DNA of 6,401 nucleotides, from NCBI GenBank assembly GCA_034189035.1, contig JAXHVA010000180.1, positions 1 through 6,401 on the forward strand, in the 5' to 3' direction. Positions 1 through 5,990 of the stretch are shown one piece after another. Within the stretch, counting starts at the first letter, position 1. Each line of letters starts with the position of its first letter. The DNA is from JAUXFK01 sp034189035 (GTDB lineage Bacteria; Desulfobacterota; UBA8473). The position numbers and the translations under genes are program-made. The notes beneath the pieces were generated by a model. It had not been told where the DNA came from. It was given only the letters and a program-made list of their open reading frames with translations, and did no database searches.

Positions 1-88
1 TCTTGAACGATGTAGGCGTTGCTAACTGCTTGTTTTTTAATTCATTATTGTTGTATTGACTAGAACAGGATTTCGGCGAACTATTCAT
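1..88. other. Flank beyond the reverse transcriptase stop; no gene seen
   Basis: This AT-rich 88-base flank would be intron domain V/VI and 3' exon if the intron were complete, but no domain V hairpin is recognisable on the minus strand. A short GCGTT-GCT-AAC(T)GC stem followed by a T6 run lies on the plus strand at about 18-38. It is too weak to call a terminator. The flank may be DNA from beyond a truncation point. Confidence 0.4.
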
Positions 89-1375
89 TCAGTAGCGGTG
101 CGAAAATCGCTGTTTAATGAACAATCTCGGCAATCCCAGATCAGCAAAATACTTTCCAGGCAGGGCAAATGCCAGTCCCGGACTTCGACTCAGCCTCCAT
201 GGGCCATGAGCCGATTTTGCTGTATTCCAGGCAAGATCTCTACTCACTTCAAGTTTCCTTAACTCCCGGTAGCTTCGACGTCCCCATTGTTTCCAGAGAT
301 AACAACGAAGCCGTTGTCTTACCCACGAGTCTAGCTCTTTTAGGATGTAACGCACCTGTGTGAAATTAAAGTATGCCTGCCAGCCTAACATAAACCGGCA
401 AAGCTCTCTCACTATTACTTCAATGCGCCTGCCCCGAACTCGACAGGTGATTTCTCTGACCCTGTCCTTGAATTGTTTGATCGATCTGTCACTGATGCGT
501 CTGTTCAGCTTTGAACTGAAGGTAAACCCCAGAAACTCTCTCCTCCAGGGTCGATCAACTGCACTTTTCGCCTCATTAACTGAAAGCTTTAGGTGGCCTT
601 CCAGAAATCGACTGATGCTCTTCAGGACTCTCGATCCAGCACGTTTGCTCATGACATAGATATTGACGTCATCAGCATAACGCACGAACCGGTGCCCTCT
701 ACGTTCCAGTTCACAATCCAGTTTGTCAAGCATTAGGTTGGCCAATAATGGTGACAGCGGCCCTCCCTGGGGCGTGCCCTTTTCAGGCTTGAGAAGTTTG
801 CCCTCATGCTCTATTCCAGATCGAAGATAGCGCTGAATCAAGTTCGTTACCCGTCTGTCTGAAATCCGTTTCTTGACTTCGCTCATCACTTTGTCGTGAT
901 TTACTCGGTCAAAGAACTTTTCAAGATCCATATCAATGACCCAGTGATATCCCTGTTTGAGGTACTCCTGTGATCGTCTCAGGGCTTGGTGGGCAGTCCT
1001 TTTAGACCTGAATCCATAACTTGAATCTGAAAAGGTCGCATCCCAATCCTGCTGTAAGACCTGATGTACTGCCTGCTGGATGAATCGATCCAATACGGTG
1101 GGAATACCCAATTGCCGTATCCCACCTCCGGTTTTGGGTATCTCTACCCGCTTTACTGGAAGCGAAACATACGTCCCGCTCATCAATTGCCTACGGATCT
1201 TCGGCCATTCCCGCTTCAGGTATTCAGGCAATTCTTCTACTGTCATACCGTCTATTCCGGGAGAACCTCCATTGTGCTTTACTTTGCCAAGGGCTGTCAG
1301 TAGATTCTCTCTATCAACAACTCTCTCCATAAGCTGTTCTTCTCCAACCGGACTGGCGGTGTCGGCTTTCGTCAT
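89..1375 (-). CDS. ltrA: Group II intron reverse transcriptase/maturase (class IIC type)
   Basis: This is the multifunctional intron-encoded protein that helps the intron RNA fold and splice and copies it into DNA during retrohoming. The 428-aa reading frame is intact. From N to C it shows the RT0/RT1 region (RENLLTALGKVKHNGGSPGIDG, about residues 22-43, given here only as a landmark), RVEIPK and RQLGIPTVLDRFIQQAV (76-103), the first catalytic aspartates in VIDMDLEKFFD (146-156), QGGPLSPLLAN (203-213) and the YADD active site (233-236). The maturase/thumb domain (about 300-380, with GWQAYF at 331-336) follows. There is no HNH endonuclease domain, which fits class IIC enzymes of about 420 aa such as GsI-IIC. 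The ATG is preceded by a modest GGGTGG. A second Met at residue 16 aligns with the usual family start, so the first 15 residues may be an extension or not used. The C terminus (LGLPRLFIKQRFSHRY) has normal length, so the protein could be active even if this intron copy is not. Confidence 0.96.
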   Translation of the reverse strand: MTKADTASPVGEEQLMERVVDRENLLTALGKVKHNGGSPGIDGMTVEELPEYLKREWPKIRRQLMSGTYVSLPVKRVEIPKTGGGIRQLGIPTVLDRFIQQAVHQVLQQDWDATFSDSSYGFRSKRTAHQALRRSQEYLKQGYHWVIDMDLEKFFDRVNHDKVMSEVKKRISDRRVTNLIQRYLRSGIEHEGKLLKPEKGTPQGGPLSPLLANLMLDKLDCELERRGHRFVRYADDVNIYVMSKRAGSRVLKSISRFLEGHLKLSVNEAKSAVDRPWRREFLGFTFSSKLNRRISDRSIKQFKDRVREITCRVRGRRIEVIVRELCRFMLGWQAYFNFTQVRYILKELDSWVRQRLRCYLWKQWGRRSYRELRKLEVSRDLAWNTAKSAHGPWRLSRSPGLAFALPGKYFADLGLPRLFIKQRFSHRY

Positions 1376-2061
1376 GAATAATCCACCCTTTATTATCTAT
1401 GGGCAACCACAATTGTTTTGCCGGTCTAATATTCATGCGTCTTCCGTCCTGCAGTCCTTTCATTTAATCCCTTCTCTGGGAACCGTTCGGGCCTTCAGAG
1501 GCGGCATAACATCAATTTCCACTACCGGTTAGGCCGAGAGTTTCCGTCACCTGCTCTTTCGATTGCAGGGCGGGTTCCTAGTTCGTCCATACGACATAGA
1601 AATAATGCCTGTTTCGACCCTCCTACTATGCCCTCTGCTGACTCCTGTACAGCGGTCAAACACGATTGCTCGTGTCTCAGTCCATTACAGTGGCTTAAGG
1701 TTGAACTTTGTCTTCTCTGTTTGCCGCCTGGTTTCCCGGCGGTGCCACAATATCTCAGCCATACCTCCTTTAGGACACTGTACAGGCCTCCCGGGGTAAG
1801 ACACAGAGCTTTCAGTGCGTAAACGCCGGATTTATAAAGCACACCCCTTTGCGGATGAAGGACTTTATGGTCACGTGCCCACTCGTCCCGAATGTACCAC
1901 ACCTCAGATCCGGTTCCTGTACGTCGCCCCGCACTTTTAGATTGGGCTTCCTCCAGACCCCGCCTCACGACGACGCCCTTGCCCTTCTCTTAACCTTCGG
2001 CTCCGCGAACACCTGGTACGAGGACTCTCACCTCGCTAGTCCTGTGCCATGCCCGGCACAC
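1376..2061 (-). ncRNA. Group II intron ribozyme domains I to IV (5' part)
   Basis: This 686-base stretch holds no credible gene. It is the catalytic RNA upstream of the reverse transcriptase. Landmarks on the minus strand are the 5' GTGTGCC...GGCATGG, then GGTGAGAGTCC near 2021. A domain III-like block reads CTTACCCCGGGAGGCCTG at about 1800-1783, followed by GTCAGCAGAGGGCATAGTAG at 1642-1623. Both blocks match in order and wording the corresponding parts of the O. iheyensis class IIC intron as remembered. Long open frames on both strands here (for example minus 1968-1522) are by-products of GC-rich structured RNA. Domain II/III limits cannot be placed without folding. Confidence 0.85.
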
Positions 2062-2071
2062 ACGATTGAGG

Positions 2072-2096
2072 TAACCGGCGCCTGCCCGATGGGTTA
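2072..2096 (-). other. Imperfect hairpin in the intron's 5' exon (probable insertion target)
   Basis: On the minus strand TAACC (2096-2092) pairs with GGTTA (2076-2072). Inside, GGC pairs with GCC around an AGGC loop, and CATCG is bulged on one side. The hairpin base lies 10 nt upstream of the intron's first base. Class IIC introns characteristically insert a few bases after a stem-loop, usually a Rho-independent terminator or an attC site. This hairpin has no T-tract, so it is not a normal terminator. It may overlap the left end of the neighbouring IS. Confidence 0.45.
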
Positions 2097-2177
2097 AACG
2101 GTGATTTTTATTGCTATATGAAACCTGTTTCTTATTTATCTGCCCTGATTCACCATCAAGAAAGATAGAAAACTTCA

Positions 2178-2206
2178 TTGCGCTTAAGGTATCAAGCAGA
2201 TAGAAT
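2178..2206 (+). promoter_or_regulatory. Candidate promoter of the IS1380 transposase
   Basis: A -35-like TTGCGC (2178-2183) and a -10-like TAGAAT (2201-2206, five of six consensus bases) are separated by exactly 17 bases. They lie 43 bases upstream of the transposase ATG. The -35 matches consensus at only three positions, so the promoter would be weak, as is common for insertion sequences. Confidence 0.4.
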
Positions 2207-2249
2207 GTATTAATCATCAGACAACTATCATCAAAGAGGTGAATTGATT

Positions 2250-3251
2250 ATGTCACAAGGAGTTCTTCCTTTCAAGTATGAAGTTGAAGAGAAATCAACA
2301 GGGATGACGGCACTGGCTGGTCTTCCAGTGTATCTGGATCTGGCTAGGGTAGTAGGGTTAAGCAAATCGATAGAGAAGCATTTAAAAGTGCGTAAAGGCG
2401 GGCAGGGCTGGACAGACAGTCAGGTTGTGCTTTCATTAGTGCTGTTGAATCTTGCCGGTGGCGACTGTGTTGATGACATCAAGATACTTGAAGCAGATGA
2501 TGGGTTCTGTGAAGTGCTGAAGAAGTCTGAGCTGCATGGTTTGAGGCGAAAAGTCAGGAGAACCTTATTACGTCGCTGGCGCAAAGAGAAAAAACGGACA
2601 GTGCCGTCTGCGTCATCAATATTTCGTTATCTGGAGAAATTTCATGATCCAGAGCAGGAAGAGCAGAGGCGGTCTGGGAAAGCTTTTATTCCGGCATCAA
2701 ACGAGTACTTGCGAGGTTTTGCCGGGGTTAATAAAGAGTTGGTGGGTTTTTCAGGTTCTCAAGATATTGAAAACACGGCGACTCTGGATATGGATGCCAC
2801 ACTAGTAGCTACAAATAAGGCGGGTGCATACTTTAGTTATAAAGGATATAAAGCCTATCAGCCATTGAATACATGGTGGTTTGAGCGGGAGATTATTCTG
2901 CATACAGAATTTAGAGATGGCAATGTGCCTGCCGGTTATGAACAGCTTCGTGTGTTTAAAGAGGCACTGGAGAGTCTGCCTGAAGGGATAAAACACGTCA
3001 GGTTACGATCTGACACAGCAGGTTATCAGCATGATTTGTTGAAATACTGTGCGAAAGGAGTAAATAATCGATTTGGAGTAATAGAATTTGCCATAGGTTG
3101 TAATGTGACAAAGGAATTCAAAGAAGCCTTTGCACATGTTGAGGAGTCGGAATGGAAACCGATATATAAGACTGCTTACGGCAAAAAGTACAAGACCGGA
3201 GTAGAGTGGGCGGTGGGTTTGCTATGTTCCCAATGCGATTGGTCACAGTAA
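2250..3251 (+). CDS. Transposase N-terminal fragment
   Basis: This piece carries the DNA-binding N-terminal half (FKYEVEEK, then LVLLNLAGGDCVDDIKILE) and the first two catalytic aspartates. Its last 11-12 residues (GLLCSQCDWSQ) are out-of-frame read-through after the shift at 3216 and have no family character. Confidence 0.8.
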   Translation: MSQGVLPFKYEVEEKSTGMTALAGLPVYLDLARVVGLSKSIEKHLKVRKGGQGWTDSQVVLSLVLLNLAGGDCVDDIKILEADDGFCEVLKKSELHGLRRKVRRTLLRRWRKEKKRTVPSASSIFRYLEKFHDPEQEEQRRSGKAFIPASNEYLRGFAGVNKELVGFSGSQDIENTATLDMDATLVATNKAGAYFSYKGYKAYQPLNTWWFEREIILHTEFRDGNVPAGYEQLRVFKEALESLPEGIKHVRLRSDTAGYQHDLLKYCAKGVNNRFGVIEFAIGCNVTKEFKEAFAHVEESEWKPIYKTAYGKKYKTGVEWAVGLLCSQCDWSQ

Positions 3252-3291
3252 AAAAGGCCCTGAATACAGATATCTTGCAAAGCGTGAAGTT

Positions 3292-3777
3292 ATGGTCAAG
3301 CAGCAGGAACTGCCAGGCATGGATCTTCAGATAGAGCTTCCTTTCCCAACAATGGATATTAAGAGCCAAGAGTACAAAGTTTTTGGTATAGTTACAAATA
3401 TGGATTGGGAAGGCGAAAAATTAATCCACTGGTTACATGAAAGATGCGGTAAGAGTGAAGAGGCCCATGCAGTGATGAAAGATGATTTAGCTGGAGGCAA
3501 GCTGCCCTCAGAGGATTTTGGTGAAAATGCTGCATGGTGGTGGATCATGGTATTGGCGCATAATCTTAATGCGATGATGAAGAGGTTTTCCATGGGAAAA
3601 TCCTGGTTGCCGAAGAGAATGAAAGCAATTCGGTTTTCCTTTATTAACCTTCCCGGACGTGTAGTAAAACGTTCCCGCAGTTTGATAATCCGGTTAACCA
3701 AAAACAATCCGGCACTGGAGTTATTGATAAATGCTCGCAATAAAATTGCAATGCTTCAGTCTGTTCCATCTGGATAG
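3292..3777 (+). CDS. Transposase C-terminal fragment
   Basis: This piece holds the catalytic glutamate region and C-terminal domain (161 aa from ATG 3292). Coding similarity in this frame extends back to about 3217, so the ATG is an internal methionine, not a true start. There is no convincing ribosome binding site before it. It ends in the basic, helical tail KRSRSLIIRLTKNNPALELL... Confidence 0.75.
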   Translation: MVKQQELPGMDLQIELPFPTMDIKSQEYKVFGIVTNMDWEGEKLIHWLHERCGKSEEAHAVMKDDLAGGKLPSEDFGENAAWWWIMVLAHNLNAMMKRFSMGKSWLPKRMKAIRFSFINLPGRVVKRSRSLIIRLTKNNPALELLINARNKIAMLQSVPSG

Positions 3778-4011
3778 GTAAAAAAAATAGGCAATATGGA
3801 ACAAAAACGTTTACCAGTGGAGAATTGCGTTTAAAAATGGACAATTAGTAGCATTTTCATAATTTTATACTGTCGTCCGAGTCTTTCTCTATAATTTTGT
3901 AAAAAATATCGACCCAAACAACTAAATATATCATTCTATTTTTTAGGCGGTGGATTTTGGTCTGGTGCATACCTTGTCCGAATATGGTAGTTTTGCTACT
4001 ATGATCTATTT
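3778..4011. other. AT-rich intergenic region between converging IS and minus-strand cluster
   Basis: These 234 bases contain the undetermined right end of the IS and the 3' end of the minus-strand operon. A small ATGGTAG-TTTTG-CTACTAT stem-loop (about 3984-4002) lies about 10 bases beyond the last stop codon. It has only four to six pairs and no T-tract on either strand. No gene, promoter or good terminator is visible. Confidence 0.5.
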
Positions 4012-4587
4012 TTATGGTTTCTCCAATCCATTTAAGGTATTCTCAATAAGTTCATTTAGGAGATAGAGTCTATCCGATGTATTCATGACGGTATTAAGAT
4101 AATTATACATACTTTTGGTTTCAACTGTAACGGAGAACTGACTCCATATTTCCTTTAGCCAACTTTGACGTGGCTCAGTTGGAGGAAGAGGAATAGGGTG
4201 ACTATTCGTTGCCACAGCAATGAATTGGGCCATTTTCTCTCGCCAGATTTCAAACTTAGAATCAATATCATCTAATTTTTTCAAAAGAACAGCTTCTACT
4301 CTTCCTAAAACGATCATTGCAGTAACGAGACCCGATTTTCTTTTTGTGGTAGAGACCGTTTGGGAATTTGAGTCACGATATCCGTCGGAAATGGCGAGAA
4401 TTTTTCCTCGTTCAATAGCCACAAAGGAAGCTAACGGGTTTCTTATCTGAAGTAATATCTTCTCTAAATCAAAAAGCCAAATCACCGTTTTATTGATAAA
4501 CATTGAATCGTGCTTTTGGTACAAATCAATTAAAATTGGTAGTTCTTGTAGGTGAACACTAATCCTTTCTCTAGTTAATGCAAGCAT
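4012..4587 (-). CDS. Hypothetical protein, 191 aa, last gene of the DUF2589 cluster
   Basis: I do not recognise a family. The protein is intact and soluble-looking, with no signal peptide or membrane segment. The N-terminal half is predicted helical (LQELPILIDLYQKHD, then VIWLFDLEKILLQIRNPLASFVAIERGKI). After a Ser/Thr/Lys linker (about 73-84) come a helical part (VTAMIVLGRVEAVLLKKLDDI), a proline-rich turn (HPIPLPPTEP) and a Trp-containing helical C terminus (SWLKEIWSQF, YLLNELIENTL). The ATG follows AAAGGTTG by 4 bases, and only 14 bases separate it from the stop of the upstream gene, so co-transcription is likely. Unlike its upstream neighbours it has no frame disruption. A role as an adaptor or accessory subunit is only a guess from context. 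Confidence 0.85.
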   Translation of the reverse strand: MLALTRERISVHLQELPILIDLYQKHDSMFINKTVIWLFDLEKILLQIRNPLASFVAIERGKILAISDGYRDSNSQTVSTTKRKSGLVTAMIVLGRVEAVLLKKLDDIDSKFEIWREKMAQFIAVATNSHPIPLPPTEPRQSWLKEIWSQFSVTVETKSMYNYLNTVMNTSDRLYLLNELIENTLNGLEKP

Positions 4588-4601
4588 ATTTCAACCTTTG
4601 T

Positions 4602-5093
4602 TTATTCAGGCGATAGTGTTTTTTTGATAGTTCCATCAGAACGTTCAACAATATCCCATTCCAGCCCCTCTTCTTTAACTACAAGCCGAATTCTTGGTAC
4701 ATTTCCAGCAGAAGCACGTTCTTTTATTTTTGATGTTATGATAGACGCATCAATTTTAGGCGGAACGCCTTTCTTTTGAAAAGCCACATCGCTAGCAATT
4801 CTCTGGATGTTTTTAGAAATTATTTTTGCTTGTTCAGGAGAAATTTGTATGACTCTTTCCATTTCGTCAGTTGATTTACAAAAGGCATTGTCAACTGCTC
4901 GAACAATATGCTCACGTTGGAAATACTGCCCGGAACTTCCAATTGGTTTTATTCTTTTTAGTTCATTTGACAGATTGTTTCGAAAAAGATTTTGGAATTT
5001 TTCACGTTGTGGAGGATCAAACATTTTCAATTGTTTATGAAGCTCATCGTCCACAGCATTAACTATTTCTGAACTGTCTCTAAGTACTGGCAC
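4602..5093 (-). CDS. Partner protein, C-terminal fragment (163 aa as read)
   Basis: This is open from GTG 5093 and overlaps the previous frame by 31 bases. No ribosome binding site of its own is seen, since upstream bases are coding in the other frame. It is charged and mostly helical, with the terminal VPRIRLVV strand motif and the tail SDGTIKKTLSPE. Translational coupling through the overlap could still express it separately. Confidence 0.65.
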   Translation of the reverse strand: MPVLRDSSEIVNAVDDELHKQLKMFDPPQREKFQNLFRNNLSNELKRIKPIGSSGQYFQREHIVRAVDNAFCKSTDEMERVIQISPEQAKIISKNIQRIASDVAFQKKGVPPKIDASIITSKIKERASAGNVPRIRLVVKEEGLEWDIVERSDGTIKKTLSPE

Positions 5094-5290
5094 CCTTCAT
5101 CATGCGACAATACAAGCATTGGTAATTCCAGCGTCAATTCAGAAACACGTATTCTTGGAACACTCATTCCTTCAAGCAAGGGATTATCTCTATAGTACTC
5201 AGCGATGGCTGTGGATTCTTCATCCGCAATACGACGTGCATGTGCAACACTAGAAAGAATTGTCCCTATGAGTTGTCCTAAATCTGCCAT
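5063..5290 (-). CDS. Partner protein, N-terminal fragment (75 aa as read)
   Basis: Real coding runs from ATG 5290 to about 5095. The last nine residues (CQYLETVQK) are out-of-frame tail. If this short product is made, it would contain the helical region and the first VPRIRV strand motif only. Confidence 0.65.
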   Translation of the reverse strand: MADLGQLIGTILSSVAHARRIADEESTAIAEYYRDNPLLEGMSVPRIRVSELTLELPMLVLSHDEGCQYLETVQK

Positions 5291-5337
5291 CGTTATTATT
5301 ACCTCCTTTCAATGTTTGGAAACCAAATTTTGGAAAT

Positions 5338-5379
5338 GGCCCCCTTTCTGTCTATCTTGACATTTGATAAAAGGGAGCC
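5338..5379 (-). other. Intra-operon stem-loop between DUF2589 and its partner gene
   Basis: On the minus strand GGCTCCCTTT (5379-5370) pairs over ten positions, with one G-T wobble, with AAAGGGGGCC (5347-5338). An inner TATC/GATA extends the stem after a 5-base bulge, leaving a 9-base loop. No T-tract follows, so a terminator is unlikely. A role in mRNA processing or in setting the expression ratio between the two genes is possible. It sits 8 bases after the DUF2589 stop and about 30 bases before the next ribosome binding site. Confidence 0.6.
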
Positions 5380-5387
5380 GTCTAAAT

Positions 5388-5663
5388 TTATTGATTACTC
5401 TCAGGTACTTCCTTAATGCTGTTTTCGAGAATTCCAAGTAACCGCTCAGTACCAGCAGGCAATTCATCTTGAACTGCCCGAACATGCACAGCCATAGTGT
5501 AAGTACGTTCAATTTTTTGGCTTGCACTCGTGCTTTTCTTATAAAGAATAGTTGACTTTGAGTGATGCTGATCCCCAACCCCAACCAGCTTTGGCTTTAA
5601 GCTCAGTGTCCAATCCGTGCGATGATGTCGTTTTGCTTTCCTGAACCGCAGTAATCTTCGCAT
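5388..5663 (-). CDS. DUF2589 protein, C-terminal fragment (91 aa as read)
   Basis: Only the part from about 5543 onward (YKKSTSASQKIERTYTM to PESNQ) is genuine. The first 40 residues (MRRLLRFRKAKRHHR and so on) are wrong-frame translation of the middle of the gene, so the ATG at 5663 is spurious and has no ribosome binding site. Confidence 0.65.
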   Translation of the reverse strand: MRRLLRFRKAKRHHRTDWTLSLKPKLVGVGDQHHSKSTILYKKSTSASQKIERTYTMAVHVRAVQDELPAGTERLLGILENSIKEVPESNQ

Positions 5664-5750
5664 TGAAATCGATTTTTACTTCCTCAACTCGTATGAATGG
5701 AATGGGAAGCATAGCAAGGATCGGTACTGAGAGTTCGTAAGGCTTAAACT

Positions 5751-5987
5751 CTACTGTTGTGCTTGTAGTACCATCTTCTGCCGTAGTCGTTGAACGGGCT
5801 TCTGGTATTTAAAAGATACCATTACCGGTTCAGTGACGTTCCCCTCATCATCAGAGTTAAAACCTACGGCCTTAATGAAATCGACAGACGTTATCGCAGA
5901 CTGTGCCTGTGCTTTAATCACTGCGTTGAGAGGACCACCAATCATAGATTGAAAATCTAAACTAGCAAGTTCATCTCCAATAGCCAT
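5751..5987 (-). CDS. DUF2589 protein, N-terminal fragment (78 aa as read)
   Basis: Residues 1-62 are authentic family sequence. After the shift near 5800 the remaining codons (VQRLRQKMVLQAQQ) are an artefact of the wrong frame. As written, the product would have only the GGPL-containing helical N terminus and VSFKYQK strand. Confidence 0.75.
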   Translation of the reverse strand: MAIGDELASLDFQSMIGGPLNAVIKAQAQSAITSVDFIKAVGFNSDDEGNVTEPVMVSFKYQKPVQRLRQKMVLQAQQ

Positions 5988-5990
5988 AAT

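Larger units (their letters stand above)
89..2061 (-). mobile_element. Group II intron, class IIC, apparently lacking its 3' end
   Basis: This is a retrotransposable ribozyme with its ORF in domain IV. The 5' boundary is called from GTGTGCC at 2061-2055 on the minus strand, followed by GGGCATGG and then GGTGAGAGTCC, the pattern that opens class IIC introns such as the Oceanobacillus iheyensis one (recalled, not aligned). Because the plus strand reads CACACAC here, the start could also be 2063. Domain III-like sequence and the reverse transcriptase follow in the expected order. Class IIC introns place a 34-nt domain V (typically GAACCGCC...GGTGGTGTG) directly after or overlapping the end of the ORF. 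Bases 1-100 contain no such hairpin; only a short ACCGC at about 100-104 resembles its first strand. The copy therefore looks truncated or rearranged at the 3' side and should not self-splice. The true left limit is uncertain, so the end of the ORF is used. Confidence 0.85.
2250..3777 (+). pseudogene. IS1380-family DDE transposase, frameshifted
   Basis: This would cut and rejoin the element's ends. Read as one gene it encodes 508 aa, a normal family length. ATG 2250 is chosen because AGAGGTGA (2235-2242) sits 7 bases upstream; an in-frame TTG at 2244 is too close to that site. Likely catalytic residues are D180 or D182 in ATLDMDATLVATNKAG, D255 in RLRSDTAGYQHD and the glutamate (about residue 403) in ERCGKSEEAHAVMKDDLAGG. 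The following GENAAWWWIMVLAHNLNAMMKRF stretch is the typical IS1380 C-terminal signature. One extra G in GGG (3215-3217) shifts the frame. With it removed the protein runs WAVVCYVPNAIGHSKKGPEY into the second half without a break. IS1380 elements are not known for programmed frameshifting, so this is decay or a sequencing error. Confidence 0.88.
2090..3820 (+). mobile_element. IS1380-family insertion sequence (ends approximate)
   Basis: A single transposase of IS1380 type fills a unit of about 1.7 kb, the usual size for the family. Perfect terminal inverted repeats and a target duplication could not be found. The best candidate is degenerate: TGGGTTAAACG at 2090-2100 against the complement of CGTTTACCA at 3808-3816, which agree if two bases are gapped. 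The left end then falls inside the hairpin next to the intron start, so intron and IS are almost abutting. The order of insertion cannot be read from this copy. Confidence 0.6.
4602..5290 (-). pseudogene. DUF2589-partner protein, 229 aa when one shift is corrected
   Basis: Function is unknown. ATG 5290 is well supported by AAAGGAGG (5309-5302). Residues 1-40 are helical (LIGTILSSVAHARRIADEES) with a YYRDNPLLEGM turn, followed by the strand motif VPRIRVSELTLELPML (about 44-59). Reading then fails at GGG (5095-5093). Adding one G joins LSHDEG directly to VPVLRDSSEIVNAVDDE, and the rest is open to TAA 4602. The C-terminal half has charged helices (FDPPQREKFQNLFRNNL; QISPEQAKIISKNIQRIAS) and ends with a second, similar strand motif, NVPRIRLVVKEEGLEWDIV. 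The alternative is two overlapping genes with a GTG restart at 5093. I prefer a single gene because neither half has its own complete-looking domain and there is no ribosome binding site at the GTG. Confidence 0.7.
5388..5987 (-). pseudogene. DUF2589 family protein, 199 aa when two shifts are corrected
   Basis: DUF2589 (Pfam) proteins have no known function. The family signature is clear at the N terminus: ELASLDFQSMIGGPLNAVIKAQAQSA, then VDFIKAVGF (residues 6-43). Continuing in three frames gives a coherent protein. Residues 1-63 read to about 5800. Residues 64-148 (ARSTTTAEDGTTSTTVEFKP, PILAMLPIPFIRVEEVKIDF, AKAGWGWGSASLKVNYS) lie one frame over, at about 5800-5545. Residues from YKKSTSASQKIERTYTMAVHV to the TAA return to the first frame. 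A missing base at AGAAG (5802-5799) and an extra T at TTT (5545-5543) cancel exactly. The central strand-rich part with PxIRVEEVKI, plus Thr/Ser and Gly/Trp loops, suggests a beta-sandwich-like core. The final VQDELPAGTERLLGILENSI is a helix. The start is fixed by AAGGAGG (6000-5994). Confidence 0.85.

Noticed and set aside
1522..1968. Minus-strand open frame of 148 aa upstream of the reverse transcriptase
   Set aside because: It lies within recognisable class IIC ribozyme RNA; composition is low-order Arg/Gly-rich with no family features.
3327..3740. 137-aa minus-strand frame opposite the transposase C-terminal half
   Set aside because: It is antisense to a recognised coding region and has no ribosome binding site.
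2177..3834. Near-identical ATTGCG(C/T)TTAA at 2177-2187 and 3824-3834 as IS-flanking repeats
   Set aside because: They are in direct orientation and one lies between the IS end and its promoter, so they fit neither inverted repeats nor a target duplication.
3984..4002. Small stem-loop after the last operon gene as a terminator
   Set aside because: It has only four solid base pairs and no T-tract on either strand.
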